The notes under the pieces are model-generated. The model did no database searches. It had not been told where the DNA came from and saw only the letters and a list, made by a program, of their open reading frames with translations. Source: Parvularcula sp964219355 (GTDB taxonomy: Bacteria > Pseudomonadota > Alphaproteobacteria > Caulobacterales > Parvularculaceae). Taken from it: a stretch of DNA of 64,000 bases. This document shows positions 34,289 through 42,370 of this stretch, in pieces. Each line of letters begins with the position of its first letter. Position 1 is the first letter of the stretch. The translations under genes were made by a program, and so were the position numbers. The stretch spans positions 124,001 through 188,000 of the forward strand of contig CAXPOZ010000001.1 in assembly GCA_964219355.1 (NCBI GenBank), in the 5' to 3' direction.

Positions 34289-34909
34289 TTGGATATGGAC
34301 GCTCTCCCCGAAGACCAATTGCCCAATTCCATCGGGGGACGCATTCGCGCCGCGAGAAAATCGCTTGGTCTCAACCAGGGCGGGTTGGCCGCGCGGCTGG
34401 GGGTGAGCCAGCCGACCGTCGCGAACTGGGAAGCCGACGTGCACAATCCCCGGCAGCTCATGCTGGCTAAACTCTCAGAGGCGCTCGAAGTTTCACTAGG
34501 GTGGCTCGCAGGCGGCAACTCGACCGAACGGCTCTCTCCCGATCACCCCGCCGCGACCTATCTCGCCCGCGGCGTCACCCATGTGCCCGTGCTGCCGCCC
34601 GAGACCCTGACCGACCGGCAGAGCCTGAAAAGCCGGACCGCGCATTGCACGGCCATCGACTATGTGCCGGTCAGCCTCGATACGACGAGCCTGTTCGGCG
34701 TGATGCTGGATCCCGGCCCCTATGCCGCGATCTTCCCCGGCACGCCGCTGTTCATTTTCGATTTCGAGCGGATCGCACCTGAGCCTGATCTCTTTGCCCT
34801 GATCCAGACCGAGGACGGCCCTGTCCTTCATGGCTGGACGACGAGCCTTGCGCCTCTCCCCAGCGGTGAAGTCCTCGGCACGCTGACCGCCGCAATCCGC
34901 TATTTCTGA
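34289..34909 (+). CDS. XRE-family transcriptional regulator with a LexA/S24-like C-terminal domain
   Basis: 206 residues. N-terminal helix-turn-helix of the Cro/CI type (IRAARKSLGLNQGGLAARLGVSQPTVANWE). The C-terminal half (about 120-206) resembles the S24/LexA fold (FGVMLDPGPYAAIFPGTPLFIFD and a G-EVLGTLTAAIRYF end) but the catalytic serine position in the S-M-x-P motif is not serine, so self-cleavage is unlikely. TTG at 34289 has AAAGG at 8 bases; ATG at 34295 is the alternative. Placed 42 bases before murL in the same direction, so it may control it. Confidence 0.82.
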   Translation: MDMDALPEDQLPNSIGGRIRAARKSLGLNQGGLAARLGVSQPTVANWEADVHNPRQLMLAKLSEALEVSLGWLAGGNSTERLSPDHPAATYLARGVTHVPVLPPETLTDRQSLKSRTAHCTAIDYVPVSLDTTSLFGVMLDPGPYAAIFPGTPLFIFDFERIAPEPDLFALIQTEDGPVLHGWTTSLAPLPSGEVLGTLTAAIRYF

Positions 34910-34951
34910 GCCCCATTGCGGGGAGAAGCGGCGGCTGGCAAAGCGGTGCCG

Positions 34952-36295
34952 ATGAGTGAGAATCCCCCACGCGGCACACATTTCCAGATCCTCGGCTGGC
35001 GCCTCATGAAAGCGAACCGGGTCGCCTTTCTCTTTGACTGCGACGTCTACGGCGCATTCGAGGAGACGGTCGACTTCCCCGGCCCCGATGGGGCACTCGC
35101 CAGATTGGCCGAGAGTGAGGGGCGCGAGATCCTGACCCTGCTGGGCGTGGCGCTGGGTGTCAGCAGCTACAAGCTCGCCGCCGCGCCGCGGATCGCCCTG
35201 CCGCCCCTTTCACCTGCGGGAAAGGACATGGCCCGCGCTCTTTATACGGACGGGCTGGCTGAGTTCTATGTCAGGAACACCCTCCCCTGGCCGGCGGATA
35301 TCATATTCGATGGCCCTGACCTGCCCGGGATTTCGGCCAGCGAGCAAAGCTTCGAAGGCCCGGCATTGGTCGCCTTTGGCGGCGGCAAGGACTCTTATGT
35401 CGCTCGAGCCATCCTTCGCGAGGCGCAGCAGGAGGTCCAGCTCACCTCCGTCGTTCTGGGAGATGCCGTCCGGCATGTCCTTTCCGCGACCGCGCCTGAA
35501 GATGTCCTCTTCATCGACCGGCGGCTTGACCCCAAACTTTACGAAGTCGCGCCCCGCGCCTTTGGCGGGCATGTGCCGATCACCGCGATCAACATGCTGA
35601 TCCTTGCCGTCACGGCCGTCACCAATGGCTATGGCAGTGTTGTGTTCGCCAATGAACGCTCCGCAGACGAACCGACCATGCAGATCGAGGGCAGCACGCC
35701 CGCCAATCACCAATATTCGAAATCTTCGCATTTCGAGACGCTGATTAATGCGGCGCTCAAAGAAGCCCACCCTGCCCCGCCGCCGGTCTTCTCGATCCTG
35801 CGCCCCTTTTCGGAGTTGTGGATCGGACGCGGCTTTGCCGGGATCAAGGACGCCTTCGGACGTTTCACGAGCTGCAATCGGAATTTCCGGCTGGCAGGCG
35901 ATGCCGACAAGCGATGGTGCGGCGCCTGCGCCAAATGCGCCTTCACCTCGCTAATCCTTGCCCCTTTCATCACCAAGGAAGAGGCAGAGACGATCTTCAA
36001 CGGCCAGTTCCTTGATCGTGACACGCTCCTTCCTCTTTACCGGGAGCTTCTCGGCCTGACCGAGCACAAGCCATGGGATTGCGTCGGCACGATTGAGGAA
36101 TGCCGCGCCGCTCTGTGGGGCGCCTCAAAAGGCGCCTTCGCAGACACCAAAGCCGTCCACTCATTCCTGCCCCCGCTCATAGATGAGATGGGCACGGATG
36201 GGCTCGAGGCCGCCTGGGCGCACAGCCTTGCCCGCGATGACGCCTTCTCCCTTCCCTCCGGCCTTCTTGCCGCCGCAGAAAAGGTGAGCCAGTGA
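34952..36295 (+). CDS. murL: MurL: UDP-N-acetylmuramoyl-L-alanyl-L-glutamate epimerase
   Basis: 447 residues. MurL converts the L-Glu of UDP-MurNAc-L-Ala-L-Glu to D-Glu, replacing the glutamate racemase route, as established in Xanthomonas oryzae. Seen here: a PP-loop ATP-binding motif FGGGKDSYVA (GGGKDS 143-148), the segment VFANERSADEPT, and a cysteine group CGACAKCAF (C323, C326, C329) with another in FTSCNRNF. These fit the MurL family, which resembles ATP-pyrophosphatases. The next gene, overlapping by 4 bases (GTGA), is a MurD-like ligase, the known partner. The start is ATG 34952; the upstream TTG at 34916 has poor support. Confidence 0.88.
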   Translation: MSENPPRGTHFQILGWRLMKANRVAFLFDCDVYGAFEETVDFPGPDGALARLAESEGREILTLLGVALGVSSYKLAAAPRIALPPLSPAGKDMARALYTDGLAEFYVRNTLPWPADIIFDGPDLPGISASEQSFEGPALVAFGGGKDSYVARAILREAQQEVQLTSVVLGDAVRHVLSATAPEDVLFIDRRLDPKLYEVAPRAFGGHVPITAINMLILAVTAVTNGYGSVVFANERSADEPTMQIEGSTPANHQYSKSSHFETLINAALKEAHPAPPPVFSILRPFSELWIGRGFAGIKDAFGRFTSCNRNFRLAGDADKRWCGACAKCAFTSLILAPFITKEEAETIFNGQFLDRDTLLPLYRELLGLTEHKPWDCVGTIEECRAALWGASKGAFADTKAVHSFLPPLIDEMGTDGLEAAWAHSLARDDAFSLPSGLLAAAEKVSQ

Positions 36296-37593
36296 GCCGC
36301 GTCCTCCTCATCGGCTTTGGGGTCGAGGGCCGCGCCGCCGCCCGGCATTTTCTCGCCCGAGGCGATGAAATCATCGCCGCCGACAAATCCGCTAGTGACA
36401 GGCCGTGTCCGGAAGAATTTGCCAAAAGCGAAGCCTTCCACTGGATGACCGAAACAGAGGCCGCAAAATCGCTGGCCGCCAGCGATCTTGTCTTGCGCTC
36501 GCCCGGCATTCCGCCAATTCACGATCTGGTTAAGGCCGCATTGGCTGCTGGTAAAAACGTCACCACACCGACTGGTTACTGGCTCGCCCATCTTGCGCCT
36601 GCCAATACGATCACGGTCACGGGATCAAAAGGCAAAAGCACAACCGTCACGCTGATCGTTGGCCTGCTCGGCGCCATGGGCCGGAACGCCGCCCCGCATG
36701 GCAATATCGGTCTGCCGCCGCTTGATTCTGTGCCCGCCACCGCCGACTATCCGGTGCTCGAGCTTTCCTCCTATATGCTACATGACGTGCCTGACGGACC
36801 GTATACGCATCTTGTGACCAATCTCTTCCGTGAGCATACACCTTGGCACGGCAGTGAAGAGAACTATCACGCAGCGAAGCTTCGCCCGTTCTTCTTCACG
36901 CCTCCCCGGCCTGGACTATCGACCGCCGAGATCATCAAGCGATACGGTCTGCCCGAGGAAGTCGAGGCGACTGAAGAATATGCCCAGATTACTGACGATC
37001 ATCTGATCATCGGAGACCGGCATATCGCAATCACCGAACTGCCCCCCGCCTTTCGGGCCGGGCCAAATTTGATCGCGCTGCGCAATGCCGTTGCGATGGT
37101 CCGCAAGGTCACGGCTGCGCCTATTCCGACCGATGCGGTTCTGGCCACTGCCGAGAATTTCAGGAGCCTGCCTTCCCGGCAGGAGCATGTGCAGTCCACA
37201 GACGGACGAGACTGGATCAATGATGCGCTCGCCACCGTGCCAGAAGCTGTGCTTCATGCGCTGACCCGCTTTGCGGATCGCGATATCACGCTGCTGCTGG
37301 GCGGCGCCGACCGGGAGCAGAATTTCACCGCTTTGGCAGGCGAAATTTCCCGGATGCCCCGCGTCACACCGTTGATCTTTGGCTCGACCGCCGGACGGTT
37401 GGAGGACGCTTTAACAACGCAAAAGTCAGGCTTTACCGCTTGCGAGAGCTTTGAAGCAGCGATTGAAACCGCCGCGAAAATCACCCCGCCGGGCGGCGTT
37501 ATCCTCTTCTCACCGGCTGCGGCATCCGAGCCGCCGCATGACAATTACACCGTCCGGGCCCGGATCTTCACCGAGGCAGCCGCCAGCGCCTAA
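36292..37593 (+). CDS. murD2: MurD2: UDP-N-acetylmuramoyl-L-alanine-L-glutamate ligase
   Basis: 433-residue Mur ligase: N-terminal Rossmann-like domain (RVLLIGFGVEGRAAARHF), P-loop VTGSKGKSTT (109-118), LELSSYML, and TNLFREHTPWHGSEENYHAAK with the ATP/Mg ligands, then a shorter C-terminal domain. It is MurD-like, but its pairing and coupled translation with murL mark it as MurD2, which adds L-Glu rather than D-Glu to UDP-MurNAc-L-Ala. Starts with GTG inside the murL stop. Whether a normal murD or murI exists elsewhere cannot be seen from this window. The stop overlaps that of the convergent CAP-domain gene. Confidence 0.87.
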   Translation: MSRVLLIGFGVEGRAAARHFLARGDEIIAADKSASDRPCPEEFAKSEAFHWMTETEAAKSLAASDLVLRSPGIPPIHDLVKAALAAGKNVTTPTGYWLAHLAPANTITVTGSKGKSTTVTLIVGLLGAMGRNAAPHGNIGLPPLDSVPATADYPVLELSSYMLHDVPDGPYTHLVTNLFREHTPWHGSEENYHAAKLRPFFFTPPRPGLSTAEIIKRYGLPEEVEATEEYAQITDDHLIIGDRHIAITELPPAFRAGPNLIALRNAVAMVRKVTAAPIPTDAVLATAENFRSLPSRQEHVQSTDGRDWINDALATVPEAVLHALTRFADRDITLLLGGADREQNFTALAGEISRMPRVTPLIFGSTAGRLEDALTTQKSGFTACESFEAAIETAAKITPPGGVILFSPAAASEPPHDNYTVRARIFTEAAASA

Positions 37594-38717
37594 GACTCAT
37601 CGCCCGTGATGATGAGCTCCATATAGATGCCGTAGGTCGAGGTACGGTCGGAGACGACGCCGAATCCGACTTCCTTCGCGCCCTCAATCAGCAGGCGGCT
37701 GCGCTGGACTGGATTAGCTTTCCAGCTTGCGAGCGCATTCTCAAAATTCGTGTAGCCGCCGGAGACAAGACTGCCCGCAACTTCCGGCGTCATGCCGACC
37801 GCCGCGAGACGCTCGCCGATCCCCTGCCCTTCGGCATTCAGGGCGGTGACTTCTCCGCGTGCGGCCAGTTCGAGAACATGTGCCTCGGCCACGTCGCTGA
37901 GACCCTCATTATAGGCGAGCGGCGCAAGGCCGTTCTCCGCCCGGTAGGCGTTGACGGATGCCACGACCCGCTCTGCCGCGAGGAGGTGCATGACCTCATC
38001 ATCCGCCGGCGCCGGAGCAGCTGCCCCTTGGGTGCTGGCGATGACGCGAGGAGCCGCCTGCGCTTCCAGATGTGCAGCGGCCTCACCGCTGATCACTTGG
38101 GGCACTTCTTGCGGTGCGTTCATTTGAGGCTCCGCCGCCGCCATCGCGACTGGGGCGGCAGGTGCAGGCTCTTCAACAGGCTCTTCCACTGGCACAGGCG
38201 CCGCGACCGGCGCTGGCGTTGCTGCCGGCCGGATCTGGGCCGCGTTCAGGGCATCAGCGCCGGTACGGCCCTCTGCCGACATGAATTTATCCGCCTCCGG
38301 CTCTTTTTTCGGGGCCGGAGCAGGCGCCCCGGTAATGACATTCGGAACCTCAACCGGTTTCGGCTGAGCTGCTGCCACGGCGACCGGCTGGGGACCGGGT
38401 TTTGGTGCAGGCCGGATGGCCGTCGCCGCCGTGACAAGCGGGCCGGCATCCTGCGCCGTTGCCGCCATGGCGGTCGGCGCACGTGAAGGCGCATCTGGTG
38501 ACGGGATCGCAGGGGCCTCTCCGCTACTCGTCGCCTTGGGCGTCACGGCCGGAAGATCATTGTTCGCTTCGAGCGACGCCAACTCCTCCGCAGACGCTGC
38601 GTTATGTTGCGGGGTGACAACGGCCATCGGCTCGGCCTGATCAATCATTGGCAGGCCGTTGAATGAACAGCCGGCGAGCATCGCGGCGCTGAGCAGCAAT
38701 AAGGATTTGCGGGGCAT
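37590..38717 (-). CDS. CAP/SCP-domain lipoprotein with long Pro/Ala-rich linker
   Basis: 375 residues. Lipoprotein signal LLLLSAAMLAGC, then a low-complexity region rich in Ala, Pro, Glu and Val (about 30-245), then a C-terminal CAP (SCP/YkwD) domain (about 250-375): AERVVASVNAYRAENGLAPLAYNEGLSDVAEAHVLELAARGE, GYTNFENALASWKANPVQRSRLL and EVGFGV. CAP proteins have diverse extracellular roles; the expected His and Glu of the domain are only partly kept, so activity is uncertain. The linker would let the domain reach across the periplasm or outside the cell. GGGAG precedes the ATG. Confidence 0.85.
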   Translation of the reverse strand: MPRKSLLLLSAAMLAGCSFNGLPMIDQAEPMAVVTPQHNAASAEELASLEANNDLPAVTPKATSSGEAPAIPSPDAPSRAPTAMAATAQDAGPLVTAATAIRPAPKPGPQPVAVAAAQPKPVEVPNVITGAPAPAPKKEPEADKFMSAEGRTGADALNAAQIRPAATPAPVAAPVPVEEPVEEPAPAAPVAMAAAEPQMNAPQEVPQVISGEAAAHLEAQAAPRVIASTQGAAAPAPADDEVMHLLAAERVVASVNAYRAENGLAPLAYNEGLSDVAEAHVLELAARGEVTALNAEGQGIGERLAAVGMTPEVAGSLVSGGYTNFENALASWKANPVQRSRLLIEGAKEVGFGVVSDRTSTYGIYMELIITGDES

Positions 38718-38830
38718 TGGCTTCTCCCAGAATTGTCCTTGTGACCTACATAGCCCATGCCATGTTAACGCCTCATGCGCCCTGATCGACAGAGTGCAAG
38801 GCGTCAATTTCCTTTTTTCAGCGATTTCAA

Positions 38831-39736
38831 TCAATTACCAGCCGAAATTTTGGCTGTGTTATCGCGGCTTGCCATTGCCGCGAGCCGCTTTTTCTGCCGC
38901 AGATAGCCGTGCAGCGCCTCCGCATCATAGCCATGCATCATCAGCCGGAAGCCTGTCTCAAAAAGGGACAGGGGCACCATCGGGTGATGATTGTTGACGA
39001 AGGTGAGATGGTGATCGTCGCCCAGAAGCTGCGCGACATAGATGGCGATGGTCTCATCCAGCTGAAGCGAATTGGCGGCGCGCTCGAAATCCCTCCGGGA
39101 AAGGAAGAAGCCGTAAACCGGCGTATAGGCCTCAATCGCGGTCTGGACATCAACCGCATTGAGGCGGCCATTGGGCAGCGGCCCAAGCTCAATCGGCCCG
39201 TCTGAAATGGCGGAGAAATCGATCTCGTCCGGTGGCGACAACTCTCGCCCGGCGGCCTTGAGTTCTGAATTCAGCCCAATGATGAAATTATATATGTTGA
39301 GGTCATGCTGAAGGAAGGTGTTGTCTAGTAGATCCTCAAGCGTTGTCGGGCGCAAGGGAACGGTCGGTGCCGCAACCCCGGCATTATCGCGGATGAACTG
39401 CATGATCTCCGTGCCGATGATGAAATGCCGGAGGATCAGCCTGTTGGCATCGGGCGTCGCGAATGTCTTCAACCCCCAATAGATCACATTGTGAAGCATC
39501 TTTGGCCAGTGCGGCCAGCGCGGACTGATCATCCGGAAGAACAGCACAAGGAGGAAAAAGACGAAGATGACCGGCCGGACGATGGGCAACAGATAGCGCC
39601 GAGAGCGGCTCTGGTTCCCGCGCAGGAGAGCCGCCTTCGCCTCCTGCGCAATCGGGATCGACTGATCGAGCAGGAGGGCGTGCCAGGGATCAGGGTCCTT
39701 CGGGTCATGCGTTTTCACATGGAGCGGTTCAGCCAC
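38831..39736 (-). CDS. Membrane-associated protein of the KAS III/diiron-enzyme operon
   Basis: 301 residues, third gene of the operon. A hydrophobic stretch of about 20 residues (IVRPVIFVFFLLVLFF, about 62-80) follows an N-terminal DPWHALLLDQSIPIAQEAKAALLRGNQSRSRR segment; the rest is soluble and has several conserved-looking histidines (RHFIIGTEIMQFI, FLQHDLNIYNFIIGLN, NHHPMVPLSLFETGF). I do not recognise a named function. GTG at 39736 has an outstanding GGAGGAGGT ribosome-binding site and overlaps the preceding stop by 8 bases; the open frame further up is antisense-frame shadow of that gene. Tight coupling implies a shared pathway. Confidence 0.8.
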   Translation of the reverse strand: MAEPLHVKTHDPKDPDPWHALLLDQSIPIAQEAKAALLRGNQSRSRRYLLPIVRPVIFVFFLLVLFFRMISPRWPHWPKMLHNVIYWGLKTFATPDANRLILRHFIIGTEIMQFIRDNAGVAAPTVPLRPTTLEDLLDNTFLQHDLNIYNFIIGLNSELKAAGRELSPPDEIDFSAISDGPIELGPLPNGRLNAVDVQTAIEAYTPVYGFFLSRRDFERAANSLQLDETIAIYVAQLLGDDHHLTFVNNHHPMVPLSLFETGFRLMMHGYDAEALHGYLRQKKRLAAMASRDNTAKISAGN

Positions 39737-40418
39737 GGCCGACCTCCTCCAATTGCAGCGCATAGAGCCGGGCGACGACTTCGGCCGTACGGACCAGCGC
39801 GTCACCCTCCTCCGGCTTCCGGACGATCCGGGTGACCCATTTCTCAAAGTCAGCAAGGTGATCGTCATCCTCCTCCCCGTGATAGAGCAGGAAGCTGACC
39901 TGATCGTCGCGGAGGTGGAGCGTGTCGCGAATGGCGGTGCCCCATTCGGTCGCCTTGCGGCTGCCCAACCCTTCAATGATGAACATCGCACCCAGAAGAT
40001 CGAACGGGTTCGGCTGGGAAGCCTTATGAAACATATAGGCGGACAGCGCTTCCGAGCCGATATTCTTCCGTCCCCGGCGGATGTCGTCGGCCTCACCACC
40101 GACATTCACGTAATTGGCTTCGAGCATCTGAAAATCACGATGCTCGGTGACGGCATGGCGCATGAAGCGCGAGCGGAGATCAATATGCTCTGCATCGACA
40201 TGGCTGGCCGCCCGCGTAATCCAGCAGCCGCCATCAACGACCTGCTGGCGCAGATCGAGCAGGAGCGCGCGGTAATCCTCGAGCGTGAACCGGCCGGCAT
40301 TCAGCCGCCGGATGATTGGCACCTGTTCCAGCCGGCCTTCGAAATCGATCCAGACCAGCGCAAGGCGGCGCATCACCGATTGTGTCAGACTGTCTTCAGG
40401 CAATGTGTCATAGGCCAT
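39729..40418 (-). CDS. Haem-oxygenase-like (HDO/TenA/PqqC-fold) iron-dependent enzyme
   Basis: 229-residue all-helical protein. Candidate metal ligands are arranged as in haem-oxygenase-like diiron oxidases: H88/H93 in MRHAVTEHRDFQMLE, E149 in MFIIEGLG, and the HGEEDDDH motif (H180, D184-D186, H187), a typical iron signature of this superfamily. Members include UndA, BesC and PqqC, which oxidise fatty acids, amino acids or quinone precursors. The substrate is probably the product of the adjacent ketoacyl synthase, free or carrier-bound (inference). AAAGGAG lies 7 bases before the ATG. Confidence 0.84.
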   Translation of the reverse strand: MAYDTLPEDSLTQSVMRRLALVWIDFEGRLEQVPIIRRLNAGRFTLEDYRALLLDLRQQVVDGGCWITRAASHVDAEHIDLRSRFMRHAVTEHRDFQMLEANYVNVGGEADDIRRGRKNIGSEALSAYMFHKASQPNPFDLLGAMFIIEGLGSRKATEWGTAIRDTLHLRDDQVSFLLYHGEEDDDHLADFEKWVTRIVRKPEEGDALVRTAEVVARLYALQLEEVGRG

Positions 40419-40430
40419 GGAATTACTCCT

Positions 40431-41564
40431 TTAGAGGGCCGTCAGCATCATGAAGGAAATCACGGCGCGCCCGCTTTCGGGCACGATGCAGAGAATTTTG
40501 TCGCCGGGGCGCGCGAGCCCCTTGCGGTTGAACTCATCGAGCATGACGAAGAGCGAAGCCGAGCCCGTATTCCCCGCCGTCGGCAGATTGGTGAACCATT
40601 TCTCCTCATCGATCATGCCGCCCGTGGTCTTGAGAAGTGAGATGATCTCTTCCCGGAGGGAATGCGCTGAATAGTGGCAGAGCAGCCAATCGACCCCTTT
40701 GGGATCGACGCGCCCGCCATCAACGAGTTTCAGATATTCACCAACCCAGGCGTGGATTATCCGCTTGAGGAGCACCATGTCCTGATAAAGCATGATGGCG
40801 CCGTCGCGTGCCGACCCCGCTGGACCGCCGGGATGGAAGGACCAGCTGTTCCGCAAATCCTCGCGATACTCCGGCCCCTGCCCTGCGATCATGCAGGTCT
40901 CGAACCGGTCAGCGAGAGAAGTGAGCGTGATCCACTCGACCTCATAGGACTGGGTATGCGTGCCCGGACGGTCCGCAAACAGGACCGCCCCGCCGCCATC
41001 AGAAAGGGTCCAACGCAGGAACTCCACCGCCATGCGGTGTTCCTTGTTCTGCAGCAATTCCTCCGCAGGGGCATAAAAAGATGGGCGAAACCAGCGCGAA
41101 GAGAACTCCGATCCCGTCGCGGCAGCCAGACGCGCCTCGCCTGCGCCGACCGACAGCGCGGCATATTTCGCGGCCATCATGGAACTGGCGCAGACCGACT
41201 GGAAGCTTGCGATTTCGAGCGGGCCTGCGCCCAGCTCTCCGTGCACGGCACTGGCATGACCGGGAACGAGGAGGTCCCCTTGCGTCGTTGCTGCCGCCAG
41301 AAGCGACAGCTCCTCCATCCCGTAGCCGCCATTGCCCATCCCATCGCGCAAGGCCGTGGCGGCGAGCGACGCATTCGAATGTGTCGCCTCGCCGGTTTCG
41401 GTCAGCGCGTAATGCCGTGTTTCGATCCGGTTCTGGCGCAGGATCAACCGGCCAAGCCGCTCCGACTGCGGATCGATCACGCCAAGATGGCGGACCATCC
41501 GGTCATTGGTCACCGGCACGCCCGGCAGGCAAGCCCCGGCGGCGGTCAGATAGACATCCTGCAT
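40431..41564 (-). CDS. KAS III-like 3-oxoacyl-(acyl carrier protein) synthase
   Basis: 377 residues of the thiolase fold. Catalytic triad of the FabH class: C125 (FQSVCASSMMAAKYA), H297 (LLCHYSAHS) and N332 (TAGNTGSAS). It condenses an acyl thioester with a second one, or transfers an acyl group; the canonical HxAN motif of FabH is altered (H-Y-S-A), so it is a specialised paralogue. First gene of a three-gene operon; AAGGAGAG at 4 bases fixes the start at ATG 41564. The upstream region carries two TGAACNNNGTTCA palindromes. No acyl carrier protein gene accompanies it. Confidence 0.87.
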   Translation of the reverse strand: MQDVYLTAAGACLPGVPVTNDRMVRHLGVIDPQSERLGRLILRQNRIETRHYALTETGEATHSNASLAATALRDGMGNGGYGMEELSLLAAATTQGDLLVPGHASAVHGELGAGPLEIASFQSVCASSMMAAKYAALSVGAGEARLAAATGSEFSSRWFRPSFYAPAEELLQNKEHRMAVEFLRWTLSDGGGAVLFADRPGTHTQSYEVEWITLTSLADRFETCMIAGQGPEYREDLRNSWSFHPGGPAGSARDGAIMLYQDMVLLKRIIHAWVGEYLKLVDGGRVDPKGVDWLLCHYSAHSLREEIISLLKTTGGMIDEEKWFTNLPTAGNTGSASLFVMLDEFNRKGLARPGDKILCIVPESGRAVISFMMLTAL

Positions 41565-41583
41565 CGCTCTCTCCTTGAGAACT

Positions 41584-41609
41584 TGAACATCGTTCATGAA
41601 CATTGTTCA
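41584..41609 (-). promoter_or_regulatory. Tandem palindromic operator before the KAS III operon
   Basis: Two abutting 13-bp palindromes, TGAACATCGTTCA (41584-41596) and TGAACATTGTTCA (41597-41609), 20 bases before the KAS III start. The form TGAACNNNGTTCA is common for TetR-family repressors. No TetR gene is present nearby, so the regulator would be encoded elsewhere. Confidence 0.6.
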
Positions 41610-41748
41610 AAAGCTCGGAGATATCAAGCGGCGATTGATGAAGAATTGGAGAGATGACGGAAATTCAGAGTGTTAAACCGGTGCTGGAGGCCCGTTTCTC
41701 TGACTGGAAAAGAGCCAGCACCTCATCACATTGCGGGCCGGCGCAGAC

Positions 41749-41779
41749 AAAAAACCCCGGCGCCAGAGGCACCGGGGTT
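41749..41779 (-). terminator. Rho-independent terminator after the GlsB/YeaQ-like gene
   Basis: On the minus strand AACCCCGGTGCC pairs with GGCGCCGGGGTT (one mismatch), followed by TTTTGT. It lies 31 bases after the stop at 41810 and upstream of the KAS III operon promoter. Confidence 0.85.
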
Positions 41780-41809
41780 CCCGCCCACCATGAGGGTAAA
41801 ATTAAAATC

Positions 41810-42049
41810 TTACGCGTGGCGCAGCCTGCGGCCGAGCCAGATCAGGAGGCACGCACCAGCAAAGGCAACGATGAGCTGCCCCAGAATCCCGCCAAGCGCG
41901 AGACCAGCCAGCGCGATGATCGCGTTGAGGACGACCGCGCCGACAATCCCGAGCAAGATATTCATCAGGATACCGTGGTTCGAATGCATGACCTGTTCAG
42001 CGCCCCAACCGGCAACGCCGCCAATAATAATCCAGAGAATAATATTCAT
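41810..42049 (-). CDS. GlsB/YeaQ/YmgE-family stress-response membrane protein
   Basis: 79 residues, three hydrophobic segments (about 2-20, 27-49, 54-72). The opening NIILWIIIGGVAGWGAEQVM and the central GILMNILLGIVGAVV are diagnostic of the transglycosylase-associated protein (YeaQ/GlsB) family, small membrane proteins induced by envelope stress; the biochemical role is unknown. GGGAGA precedes the ATG at 42049. Confidence 0.92.
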   Translation of the reverse strand: MNIILWIIIGGVAGWGAEQVMHSNHGILMNILLGIVGAVVLNAIIALAGLALGGILGQLIVAFAGACLLIWLGRRLRHA

Positions 42050-42133
42050 GTCTTCAATCTCCCGCGAAAATCGCGCGGAGCCTCCTTGAAATGCTGTTGA
42101 TGAAACGTGCGGGGGCGTGAATGGTTCCTCGCC

Positions 42134-42304
42134 CTATCCTGTGCCGATCTCGGCAGCGGCGATGACTTTTGGCGCCAGATCAGGGCTGTCACTGAAGGAC
42201 TGGGCACCGAAATAGAGCGCGAGGGCTGAACTCATCAGGGTAAAGACCGCCATGGCGGAGCTTGTGGCCCAGAAAAGATGGCGGGTTTGTGTCTCGTTCC
42301 TCAT
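42134..42304 (-). CDS. Possible 56-residue single-span membrane protein
   Basis: An open frame reading MRNETQTRHLFWATSSAMAV and on, with one hydrophobic helix (about 10-34) and a polar C-terminal part. Amino-acid composition is protein-like and the frame fills most of an otherwise empty 320-base gap (42050-42370), but no clear ribosome-binding site is seen; an in-frame ATG lies at 42310. Not supported by any family I know. Confidence 0.4.
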   Translation of the reverse strand: MRNETQTRHLFWATSSAMAVFTLMSSALALYFGAQSFSDSPDLAPKVIAAAEIGTG

Positions 42305-42370
42305 GCGCATTCAATGCACGAGCCGGGCATGAGTTCCGGGCATGGTTGGGGCGCTTGCGCCCCTTCTCGC

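Noticed and set aside
39737..40105. N-terminal extension of the 301-residue membrane-associated protein
   Set aside because: This stretch is the other-frame shadow of the haem-oxygenase-fold gene; the GGAGGAGGT site fixes the start at 39736.
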